Of a stretch of DNA of 64,000 nucleotides, positions 1-9,110 are shown one piece after another. A program made the translations under genes and the position numbers. Within the stretch, counting starts at the first letter, position 1. Each line of letters begins with the position of its first letter. A model generated the notes under the pieces. It was not told the origin of the DNA. It was given only the letters and a program-made list of their open reading frames with translations, and searched no databases. The stretch covers positions 10,964,847 through 11,028,846 of the forward strand of contig NC_049914.1 of NCBI RefSeq assembly GCF_001411555.2, written 5' to 3'. The stretch is from Juglans regia (lineage: Eukaryota > Streptophyta > Magnoliopsida > Fagales > Juglandaceae).

Positions 1-562
1 TCTTATGTCCAATGTGGCAGAAACTCACAGGTTCCCTCCGATGCCCCTCCAACGAATAGGGGTAGGCCACGTGCTAAACATATTGAGCATGGCCACGTCA
101 GCGCTAGTGGAATCAAAGCGGCTCAATATAGCCCAGGCCCACCACCTCCAAGACCAGCCCAGATCCATAGTGCCCATGTCTGTCTTGTGGCTATTTCCAC
201 AACTAGCTTTGGTTGGCATTGGAGAAGCATTTCATTTCCCAGGGCAAGTTGCATTGTATTATCAAGAATTTCCAACATCACTCAAAACTACATCAACTGC
301 AATGATTTCAATGATCATTGGGATAGCTTTTTATCTGAGCACGGCTTTGATTGATCTTGTTCGAAGGGTCACAGGATGGCTACCAGACAATATAAATGAT
401 GGAAGGGTTGATAATGTTTATTGGGCATTAGTTGTGGTGGGGGTGCTCAACTTTGCTTACTACTTGTTGTGCGCTTGTTTGTACAGATATCAAAATGTTG
501 GAAAGGGATCAGAAAATGGTGGTTCTGGCTGTACTGATAATGAGGCATATGGTAAGGCTTAA
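1..562 (+). pseudogene. NPF2.7-like transporter, 3' end of copy 1 (frameshifted)
   Basis: This is the C-terminal part of a nitrate transporter 1/peptide transporter (NPF) family protein, cut by the window edge. It matches the last exon of the intact copy at 22490-23339 almost base for base over about 560 bp, covering the last transmembrane helices through QRIGVGHVLN, GEAFHFPGQV and the DNxNDGRVDNVYWALVV region, and ending at TAA 560-562. Relative to the intact copy one base is missing at about position 35/36 (gttcc-ctcc against gttcctctcc), so the first codons (frame starting at base 3) and the rest (frame starting at base 5) are in different frames. The 3' flank also resembles that of the intact copy, so this is a genomic duplicate rather than a retrocopy. 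It is probably a pseudogene; a one-base sequence error is the alternative, since the upstream exons are not visible. Confidence 0.8.
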
Positions 563-744
563 TGTATGTATCTAAAACGTTTTCTTTTGAAACGACGCAT
601 AAGGGAGATTCTATATATCAACATTTGTCTCCTACCCCAAAGCAAATGCATTCTCAGATTAATCGAGGTTTTGAATCAGAAATCACTGCTGGGGTACTGT
701 TTAATCTGGCACTTTCTTCTGCGTACACAATGTGAATCAGTTAA

Positions 745-1036
745 GGGGTGTTTGCTTGTGTATGAATTTTCAATTGAGTATAAGAAGGGGTGGAAAACAA
801 GGTAGTTGATGCCTTGCCTAGAAGAGATTATGATGATAGTGTAGAATCTAGTTCCTTGCCAGCCATATCCTTCCCAATCCCCTTGGAGAACTAAAGGCTA
901 CATATTCTGAAGACCCAGAAACACAACAGCAGCTAAATCAGTTACAGGAGGGCTCACCTCCTAGTTCCTCTTTTACTATGAAGCATAGAGTGTTGTTCAT
1001 GAATGGTAGAATTTATATTCCCAATTGTTCTGGCTA
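745..1036 (+). mobile_element. Ty3/gypsy polyprotein fragment (RNase H to integrase linker)
   Basis: Translating in shifting frames gives YEFSIEYKKG, then VENKVVDALPRR, then a stretch ending in HRVLFMNGRIYIPNCS. This is the usual order at the end of Ty3 RNase H (Y-x-F-x-I-x-Y-K-x-G-x-x-N-x-V-A-D-A-L-S-R-R) leading to the short spacer before the integrase zinc finger. At least two frameshifts (near 787-793 and 885-893) and loss of everything else show it is dead. It begins just after the 3' flank of the NPF copy and stops where a decayed hAT-like element begins. Confidence 0.7.
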
Positions 1037-1290
1037 TGGGTGTAACCAGTCTAATTTTGGACAAATTTTAGAACTAAACTGATATACAACGGTTTTGGAA
1101 ATTTGAGAATTGGTAAGGACCGATTCATCACTAAAACTAGAACTTTCAGATTTTTCAATTTCAGTCATGTTCGGTCCGATTTTATGGTTTACCATTTACA
1201 CATGTGGCATTATATAAATTTATTATAATAATTTTTTCAATATTAAACTTAGTTATTAGAATTTAGTATTTATTATATTAGGGATTTTTC
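1037..1290 (+). mobile_element. Degraded hAT-like CCGGT element (partial)
   Basis: The stretch begins with a GGTGTAACCAGTCT terminus like the elements at 5598, 26156 and 58808 and keeps a weaker version of their subterminal sequence (ttttggacaaattttag, cggttttgg, gttcggtccgattttatggttt). No right terminus or target duplication could be found, so it is truncated. Confidence 0.5.
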
Positions 1291-2160
1291 AATAACTCAA
1301 CTCTGATCAATCCCATTTTAATGGTCACAGACTAATTAGTCTCCAAAATAAATTAAGCTAGCACACCAAGCCTGCGGAATTAAAAACTTAAATCTTATTA
1401 TAAATCAGTCCTTCAAATCTGCAATTCTAAAACCTTAAACTATATTAGAATCACTTTTCAAAATATGTAAAATCGATAAACTTATATCCAATAATAAAAC
1501 AATCAACTCCCAAAGCTTTCAAAATCAAAAACATTAAAATGATAACAAATTATTTCCTAAATTTTGCAAAAGCTTAAACCTTTGGTGAAATTCTCGTAAA
1601 TCTATCCTTAAAATTTGTTTAACTTACAACCTCATATTCTAAAGCCTCATGTCATATTTCCACGTAATCTAAAATCTCAATTATCCTACTCCCCAAAGAA
1701 ATCACCCAAACCATGTCATTCCCTTCATGCCTCGAGATTATAAAAGCAACCCAAGTTGATAAGAGTTCAGACATACTTCACTAAATATTAATACCTATCA
1801 ATGACATCATCAGTCGTACCATCTTCCTACTATAGTGTAACCTTTAGCCCCACTCTTACTCAAAACAAATTAAAATAAAATATAGTAAAATAAATTAAAA
1901 TAAAAAACAATAACACAAAATAAAATAAAACCAGTAAAATAAAATAACATACGTCAAAATGAATAAAACAAATGAAGTAGTACACAATAAATAATTAAAA
2001 CAAATAAAATAACCTACCATAAAATAAAACAAATAAAATAAAAAAAAATAACATACAATAAAATAAATAAACAAATAAAGTAGTATACAATAAAATAAAT
2101 AAAACCATTTTCCCATAAAATGGTCCTTGTAACTGTTAAATCATTTAACACCATTTTCCC
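1291..2160. other. AT-rich stretch without a gene
   Basis: No conserved coding sequence is seen. The part from about 1866 to 2110 is a run of A-rich motifs of the type aaataaaataa, whose minus-strand open frame (1895-2116) is only low-complexity F/Y/L and is rejected as a gene. It may belong to the decayed LTR that follows. Confidence 0.5.
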
Positions 2161-3712
2161 AAAAAATGGCCAAATATAATAATTTATCGGACACTATAGG
2201 CGGGAATCATAGGAGGGACTCTACCACCATCCCTACCGAATGCACCGTAGGCAGGACTACCACCATCCCTACAGCTCGCGTTGTAGGCGAGAATCGCAAG
2301 CGAGACTACCACCATCCCTATCGTGTGCACAGTAGGCGGGAATCACAGGTGGAACTCCACCACCATCCCTATAGTTCATTTCCACACAAGGGGTACCTAT
2401 CAGAGCATTATAGGTGGGAATCACAGGCGGAACTCTACCACCATCCCTATAATCTCTTTTTCCGCTCTCTCAAACCATTCAATCCATTCATTTCAAATAT
2501 ATCCAAAATCATCTCTCACATGAAAACCTAGTTTTTATTCACAACACATTAGTATGCATGACATGATGCAATAAATGCCATGATGCCAAACACAACATAA
2601 ATGCATGCAAGTATAATTCAATTAAGTAAACAACCCATCCTCACATCCAATAGACCCCCACACTCCTCAGACTCAATGTCTAGCACAACCAACCAGACTG
2701 TAGAAGATTTGTTAGTACAAAACTATATTTAAATCTCAAGAAATTCTTTGAAAAATTACTTATAGCATTATAATATAATTTTTAAAGAATCACAGAAGTG
2801 TTAGAAGTGGCGGCACAGCTACGTAATAGTGCAAAATGGATAAAGGTCATGAGTCTAAAAAACCCAACTTTTGAAAGGGGACAAACGAAGACTTGGGATG
2901 GCTAGGGAAGGGCTTAGGGGTGTTGGTGAGGCTAGTGGTGGTGGTCGTTGGCCATGGGTGGCGGTGTGGGCGGCGGTTGAAGGCCAAAACACCCAAATCG
3001 AAAATGGGGATGGAGGAGCTTCAATGGTGCGGATCAGGGCTAAGGAAGGGTAGGTTAGGTGGCTGGGAGGCCGTCGGTGCTATGGCTAAAAGATGGTGGC
3101 CAACGGCAGTGCAACGATGGCACTAGAACACAAATACCACAAGGCTTGAAGCCTTGCGTGGAGGCTAACGGCGGCGAGAGAGGAGCCGAAAATGGAGGAA
3201 AGAGGTCGCCGGCCGGAGAGGAAGAAAATGGGAGGGGCGGTGATAGCCACTGACAGTGCACGACGGCGCTGTGGGCAGACGAAGAAAATGAACGGGGGAA
3301 AGGGGAGGGGGGCTTCGCGAGCGGGAGGAGAAAAAGAAAGAAGAAAAAAAGAGAAAAATGGAAAAAGAAAAAAAAAAGGGAAATAAATGAGATCCAGTCT
3401 TTCAACTTGGGGTCTCGAAACTAATCCAATAAACATGATTTAAAACGACAAATTTAAATAAAATAATTTAAACATAGTGACTAAATAAAATAAAATAATA
3501 AAATCTAACAACAAACTAATTTAAAATAAAGAGCATTTTAAATAATGAACAATAATTAATAACAATAAAACACAATGAATTACATTTTCCAATTAAAAGT
3601 CATAAAATAATACTACGTAAATCATCTAAAATTTAAAACAAAAAAATCCATAATTTTAAGAAATGCAATAATTACTTAGTCAAAATAGACGTAAATACGA
3701 GATATCACAATT
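2160..3712 (-). mobile_element. Probable LTR relic of a Ty3-type element (minus orientation)
   Basis: Read on the minus strand the region starts at about 3712 with TGTGATATCTCGTATTTACG, a start common in plant chromovirus LTRs. It then runs through an AT-rich part, a G+C-rich block (about 2880-3330 on the plus strand) and the minisatellite. No primer-binding site, polypurine tract, partner LTR or target duplication was found, so it could be a solo LTR or a fragment, and its lower boundary is a guess. The several overlapping open frames at 2871-3436 look like composition artefacts. Confidence 0.35.
2195..2455 (+). repeat. Degenerate minisatellite, unit built on ggcgggaatcacagg...ctaccaccatcccta
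   Basis: Five imperfect units follow each other. Each carries a taggcgggaatca-like start and an actctaccaccatcccta-like end, with unit lengths between about 35 and 75 bp because the spacer after the shared core differs. The open frames here (2166-2531, 2323-2523) are by-products of the repeat. It lies inside what looks like an old LTR. Confidence 0.7.
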
Positions 3713-4275
3713 AACAATAGATATTTATTGAAGTAGTTGTCCAGTGGCAGGGGTAGAGGTGGAAAATCCTACATGAGAATCTTATTGGCAATTTCATCAA
3801 TGATTTTCTCACCTTGTGGGCAATCTGTTTTAAAGGTGGAGGGTATGTCATGGCCTATGAGTGGAATGGGGTTGCGGTGATGCAGCCATTAACTCGAAGA
3901 AGAAGGATTACAGTTTTGTTAATTAAGCTTGTAAAATGCATGTTGTCGTTTAGTTGGGTAAAAATGCTGTGAGTTGTGCAGCATGTATGATTAATTGTAG
4001 TGAGTAGAACATTGTGTTTGAATTAGTAAGAGATGTCGTTTCAAACTATAAATAATTGTAGATTCAAAGAGATTGTTATAAAATGAAGAAATATGGAGGG
4101 AAAGTGGATTCTAAGTTCAATACATAGATCTTCTTCTTCCTCTCTCTATCTCTACTTATTGGAGATTGACTATCTCGAACTTAACTGGAAGGTACCCATT
4201 ACAACCACCCAGCCCCATTGCATCCCACTGCATCGATAAACCTATTTTTCCTCCCTCTGTTTGTCTTTGTCTCTG

Positions 4276-4317
<42 letters not shown>

Positions 4318-4402
4318 CCCATTGATCCCATCTTTCTCATTATGTTCTCCCTATATCTCTCTCTATTTTATCCCCACACAGAGCGACTCCATTGTAACCC
4401 AA
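3713..4402. other. Sequence upstream of candidate exon; no clear gene
   Basis: No recognisable protein is encoded. The part from about 4130 is pyrimidine-rich (tcttcttcctctctctatctc, then a CT microsatellite) and looks like a transcribed 5' leader of the candidate exon at 4403-4480. Confidence 0.3.
4272..4316 (+). repeat. (CT)n microsatellite
   Basis: A nearly pure run of CT dinucleotides about 40 bp long ends in a short C tract. It forces a serine/leucine repeat into the open frame 4166-4645, which is why that frame is not accepted as a gene. Confidence 0.9.
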
Positions 4403-4480
4403 ATGGTAACTCCACCACATCACAATGATCCAATCAAACGAAGGTTCTGTGCCGCCAAGCTAGATCGCACGCTACACACC
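4403..4480 (+). CDS. Candidate first coding exon of an unidentified gene, cut off by a Copia insertion
   Basis: An ATG after a pyrimidine-rich leader opens 26 codons (MVTPPHHNDPIKRRFCAAKL and on) and runs into a textbook donor, ACC|GTAAGT, at 4481 in phase 0. Only 34 bp into the supposed intron a Copia LTR begins (4515). The DNA right of that element (7643 onwards) reads like UTR or intron and has no exon I can join. I do not recognise the protein. It may be the first exon of a gene destroyed or split by the insertion, or a chance open stretch with a donor-like sequence. Confidence 0.25.
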
Positions 4481-4514
4481 GTAAGTTCTCCTCTTTCTAT
4501 TTCGCACCTTTGTC

Positions 4515-4913
4515 TGTTGGGGTATATATGGAGACTGGTTTTGGAGCTAAAGAAGTGTTTGCTGAAAGTTGGCTCGAGTCAAAATTCGCTTGACATCGCT
4601 AGACAGACTGCTCGAGCAAAGGCAAGTAAGAGAGAGTTTGCTTGAGTCTCGCTCAACACTCCGCTCGAGCGAGACACAAACCCTAGTGTTCGTTTGACCC
4701 TCGCTCGACACTCCGTTTGAGCCAATGTTCATTTTGTTCTTCGCTCGAGGCACGCTCGACACTCTGCTCGAGCGAAGTACACAGTTTTTGCCAGATTAGG
4801 TGGACGTAAGCAATTTACCGAACCACGTATATTGTGTGTTGTGTTATTGATTGTGTTGCTTTTATTTTATTTGTCATCGTTGGTGTGTGTGTTTTGTATA
4901 ACATTTCACAACA
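4515..4913 (+). repeat. Left LTR of Copia relic (about 160-bp internal deletion)
   Basis: It starts TGTTGGGGTATATATGG and ends TTTCACAACA. Compared with the right LTR it lacks the stretch corresponding to about 7355-7535, which contains the TATA-like sequence tcactataaatat and the presumed transcription start. It keeps the CTCGAGC-rich repeats, so this copy has probably lost its own promoter. Confidence 0.8.
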
Positions 4914-4947
4914 ACTGATATCAGAAAGCCAATATCGCTGAAGGAGA

Positions 4948-5597
4948 ATGATGGCTAGAGATAAAGTGAACGCACTCGAGATTGAGGAGTTTGACGGCAC
5001 TGATTTTGGGTACTGGAAGATACAGATTGAGAATTATCTCTATGGGAAGAGGCTCCACCTTCCACTGTTGGGAAAAAAGCCGGAGAGCATGGCTGATGCT
5101 GAGTGGACCCTGTTAGATTGACATGTTCTAGGTCTTGTTCGGCTGACTTTGTCCAGAACAGTGGCACACAATGACAGTAAGGAGAGAACCACGGTGGATC
5201 TCATTGTGACTTTGTCAGATATGTATGAAAAGCAGTATGCGAAGAATGAGGTGCACTTGATGAAGAAATTATTCAATCTGAAGATGTCTGAAGGTATGTC
5301 TGTAGCCCAACACTTGAATGAATTTAATACAATCACAAATCAATTGTCTTCTGTAGAGATTGAGTTTGATGATGAGATCAGAGCATTGATTCTATTAGTA
5401 TCATTGCCAAATAGTTGGGAGGCTATGATGATGGCTGTGAGTAGTTCAGCCGGCAAGGCAAAACTGAACTACAATGATATACGTGACATGGTGCTTGCTG
5501 AAGAACTACATAGGAGAGACTTGGGTGAGTCCTCAGGTTCTAGATCGGCCCTGATTGTTGGCAATAGAGACAGAGGATATGATAAGAAAGTTCTAAT
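4948..5597 (+). pseudogene. Copia Gag relic
   Basis: The frame begins MMARDKVNALEIEEFDG and shows Copia Gag (UBN2-type) features: FGYWKIQIENYL, LMKKLFNLKMSEGMSVAQHL, and LILLVSLPNSWE around 5389-5420. An in-frame TGA at about 5119 (LLD*HVLG) interrupts it. The downstream part, including the zinc knuckle, is missing or displaced by the hAT-like insertion at 5598. The longer open frame to 5649 simply reads into that insertion. Confidence 0.75.
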
Positions 5598-6315
5598 TAG
5601 GGGTGTAACCGGTCCGGTCTGGTCCGGTCCGGTTTTGGATAAAATCTAGGACCGAGTCGATATGTATCGGTTTTGTATTTTTCAAAACCAATTACGCACC
5701 GGTTACCCTCCTAAACCGGTACTTCCGATTTTATCGGTTTCCGGTCCGGTCCGGTCCGATTTTTTTAAAATGTAAGTTTCACAATTTATCATTAAAACTT
5801 TGTTTATAAAAAAAATCTTTTTGATTTAAAAAAAACTGTTTTATACTTTTATTAATATATTAGACTATATAATATTATTAATATTAGACTATTGGTATAG
5901 TTATAAGTTATATATTAGTATTAGTTATAAACTTTTAGTGATTTAGTATTAACATTTTATGTATAATTTATAAATTATAATAAGAAATTATTTCATATAT
6001 GAATATATATATATTATATATAAAATTTCACATAAAAATCTATAATTATACATTATATATAAAACTTATATATATTAATATTTAATATATAAAAAATATT
6101 TTGTATAAAACTTATATATAAAAATATTATTTTTTATTTTTTTTAATCAACCGGTCCGGTCCGGTTCAGTCCGGGCCAAAAAATCTCGAAACCGGAACCA
6201 GCCGGTTTTTACATTTTAAAAACCGGTTTCGGACCGGACCAGTTGAAAACCGGTAAAACCGGTCCGGTCCGAATCGGTAAATTTTTCGATTTTTTGGTTT
6301 GAGTTTACACTTCTA
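5598..6315 (+). mobile_element. hAT-like non-autonomous element, CCGGT family, copy A
   Basis: The 718-bp element starts TAGGGGTGTAACCGG and ends GAGTTTACACTTCTA. Its termini fit the hAT pattern (T/C)A(A/G)NG. It is flanked by gttctaat (5590-5597) and gttctgat (6316-6323), an 8-bp target duplication with one mismatch. The outer parts are rich in CGGTCCGGTC repeats pointing inwards from both ends, the core is extremely AT-rich, and there is no coding capacity. It interrupts the Gag/protease region of the Copia relic. Confidence 0.8.
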
Positions 6316-7081
6316 GTTCTGATGATGATGCTGTGAATGTAGTGGCATAAGAAATTCATGATGTCTTACTTCTCGCAGTGCACAATCCGATTGATAATTG
6401 GATGTTGCATTCAGGGTCTTCGTTCTATAGCACTTCACATCGAGAAATCATACAGAATTATATTGCTGGTGATTTTGGGAAGATGTATGTGGCTGATGGA
6501 GAGGCACTGAATGTAGTGGGAGTGGGTGATGTGCACTTCACACTTCCAAACAGGAGCGTGTAGACTTTACAGCAAGTCAGACATGTTCCAGATTTGAAGA
6601 AAAACCTTATCTCTGTGGGACAGCTTGATGACATCGATTTTGTAGTAGCATTTTCTAGAGGAGCTTGGAAGATCACTAAGGGTGCGCTGGTCCTAACGCA
6701 CGGTAAGAGATCTAACTCTTTGTATTTAACATTAGGGTCTAATGATGTGCAGAGAAATACAAAAGTGCAAAAAGGCAGACTTAATCGCGCGAAACATGTG
6801 AGGAAGCCAATGGGAGTCAGCTTTGCCGTTCCTCATGAAAGCCTGGGAAAGTTGGCTAAGGTTGCCAAGATCGGTTCGAGACTGGATACTCCTGGCGCAG
6901 TGGGAGTTGTGAGTCGCCCTGTGGATGTGCTAACTAAGGGTGATGTATGTGGAAGACTGAAGTCGAGCTTGACTTCAGTGCATCTTCTAGCTTGAAGACG
7001 GGAGCTCTGAGCTGCAAAGATGATAAGGTTTGGCTGGAAACAGTGGCTGGCATGTGGAGACCTAGTCTCCAAGTGGGAGAT

Positions 7082-7642
7082 TGTTGGAGTATATATGGTG
7101 ACTGGTTTTGGAGTTGAAAAAGTGTTTGCTGAAAATTGGCTTGACAGTTGGCTCGAGCCAAAGTTCGCTCGACAAACCGCTCGAGCAAAGGCAAGTCAAA
7201 GAGAATTCGCTCGAGTCTCGCTCAACACTCCTCTCGAGCGAGACACAAACCCTAGTGTTCGCTTGACCCTCGCTCGACACTTCGCTCGAACCAATGTTCA
7301 TTTGGCTGTTCGCTCGATGAGCGCTCGACACTACGCTCGAGCAAAGTACAGATTAAGTTTCCAGCACCACTCACTATAAATATATCATATTAGAGTTGTG
7401 TTGGACGGCCTCAAGCATATTTTGAGAGAGAACAATTTTTTAGTAAGTGCATATTGTGTGAGAGAGTAAAAAGCCCTAGAGAATGTGAGTTAAAATTGAG
7501 TGATTGTAATCTTCTCTGGTTAATAAGATTTCTGCAGCTCTGTGGATGTAGGCAATTTGCCGAACCACGTATTTCTTGATTGTGTTGCTTTTACTTTATT
7601 TGTCATCGTTAGTGCGTGTGTTTTGTATAACATTTCACAACT
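7082..7642 (+). repeat. Right LTR of Copia relic
   Basis: It starts TGTTGGAGTATATATGG, with purine tract AAGTGGGAGAT just before it, and ends near CATTTCACAAC. Between about 7145 and 7345 it has many CTCGAGC/GCTCGA palindromic units, and at 7371-7384 a TATA-like tcactataaatata. It is about 160 bp longer than the left LTR. Confidence 0.8.
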
Positions 7643-8864
7643 GCATCACCGAACCCTACCCTCCTAAATCTCAGTTTTTCACCATCAATAATTGTGTGCA
7701 TTGGAAAATTAGAAAGGGGAAGGTTTGGATAGAATTAATCATAGAGGGAGAGTTAAGGAGCCTTGAGTGTTTTTATCTTCTACGCAGAGTAGAGAATTGT
7801 CTTTCTGGTGTTATTTTGAGTGGTTTGAGATTTGGAGTTACAGTGTGTTTTGGCTAGTTAATGGGTAAGTTTCTTGGAGGTTGGTTTTGAGTGTATTACG
7901 GACAAAGAGAAAATTAGTTTTGTTCGGGTACTTTATTCTGTTCTATTTTCGAGTTCACCCCCATTGACAATAAAGTGGTATTCTGTGTGGATTTTTCTTG
8001 AGTGCACACTCTTGCCGAGGTTAACAAGGAAAGACTCCACTTTCTGGTTTTGCTCAGTTGGTCTTGTCTGAAATGCACAATCCAGCACCAGGGGGTAAAC
8101 ATGGTCTTTGGTTATGTTTCTGATACTATTTAACTTGTGCTTATGCTAAACGTTGTCTTGGTCTGTACCATTATTATTAGATGCCAATTCGTTTTTGCTC
8201 TATTATTTTGAAGCATTGTTTATTTCTGCATTTTGTAATGGCTCATTATGCTTTGCACAGGATGACATTTTGTGACTGGCACATACTAAGTTGGTGGATT
8301 CACCCGCTTATCTTTTATTTATTTTTAGATGATATTGGTCAGCATCGTGTCAGTACTAGGAATATATGGCACAAGGGTGGGATAAGATCAAGAGAGTAGT
8401 GAGATAAGTGCAAAGTGGCACTATTGGAATCACCACAGTTTAGGAAAAGTTTTATTAGAGGCCAGTTGATTTTCTTTGGAGGAATTAATTGTTAGGCATT
8501 GCCTTATCGAGGATTTTGCTTTGAGTTCTCATTATTATTGATTTTGGCGGAGTGACAAAGAAGGTGCTTGATTGCATTTGATGATCTGAGTTTTGCCCAA
8601 AATTAATATCATCATTTTCTGATGCCATTTGACAAGGCTTTTAAATTCCGAAATTGAGCCTAGGGTTGGGTGGTGAGCACCTAAAATCCTACTGCCCTTT
8701 ATCCACCTGGCTTGTAGTGGTTAAGGTTGGAATAAGATGGAGCTTGATTTCCAGGCTCTTTGTCATTTAGTACTATTTGAGTCATGTTACACTGAAAGTT
8801 GCATTTGTTATTAGTGATGTGTCGAAGAAGATGAGCTTTCATTAGGGATTTTCAAAAATCAGGT

Positions 8865-8897
<33 letters not shown>

Positions 8898-9110
8898 AAT
8901 ACAAAATAAAAAAGAGAAGATATATTATATGATGGATTAATGATAAATTGATTAAATATTAAGAAGTCCAAATCATGCCAGAAGGAAATCACAAAATACA
9001 AAACATAAGCGGCCATTTGAAGATTCATCACTCAACCGTCCAAAAAAAAAGAAGAAAAAGAAACTCAATCGGTCTTTTTTAGGCTTGCGTGCCAATTATC
9101 AATGGAACAT
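7643..9110. other. No confirmed gene; gene-like, possibly former transcribed sequence
   Basis: The text is moderately T-rich and resembles leader or intron sequence, with short open frames (7576-7857, 7874-8071, 8181-8399) that match no family I know. It may be the continuation of the gene whose candidate first exon lies at 4403-4480. An (AT)n run occupies 8868-8896. From about 8990 it is the 3' flank of the ankyrin gene. Confidence 0.3.

Larger units (their letters stand above)
4515..7642 (+). mobile_element. Ty1/Copia LTR element, internally deleted relic
   Basis: Two related LTRs (4515-4913 and 7082-7642, both beginning TGTTGG) flank a remnant interior. A degenerate initiator-Met primer site (ctgatatcagaaagcc) follows the left LTR, and a purine-rich AAGTGGGAGAT precedes the right one. 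Inside are Gag, a protease-like segment (DNWMLHSGSSFYSTS) and the spacer before integrase ([17 protein letters not shown]). The text then jumps to the extreme 3' end: integrase, reverse transcriptase and RNase H are missing. Several stops are present and a hAT-like element sits in the Gag/protease region (5598-6315). No target duplication was found. It is non-autonomous. Confidence 0.85.

Noticed and set aside
2195..2455. Direct-repeat array resembling a CRISPR layout
   Set aside because: Units are of variable length, repeats are imperfect, no cas genes exist, and the genome is a plant.
2871..3436. Cluster of overlapping G/P/R-rich frames on both strands
   Set aside because: Composition of a GC-rich LTR-like block; no domain, start context or splice structure.
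4166..4645. Open frame of 159 codons on the plus strand
   Set aside because: It reads through the CT microsatellite, across a GTAAGT donor and into a Copia LTR, so it is not a single exon.
5598..5640. CCGGT/GGTCC repeats as telomere-like or promoter GC box
   Set aside because: They occur only as the arms of a mobile element with inverted ends and an 8-bp target duplication.
6934..7379. Several frames on both strands over the right Copia LTR
   Set aside because: They span the element 3' end and LTR repeats; the same peptide text recurs in the left LTR.
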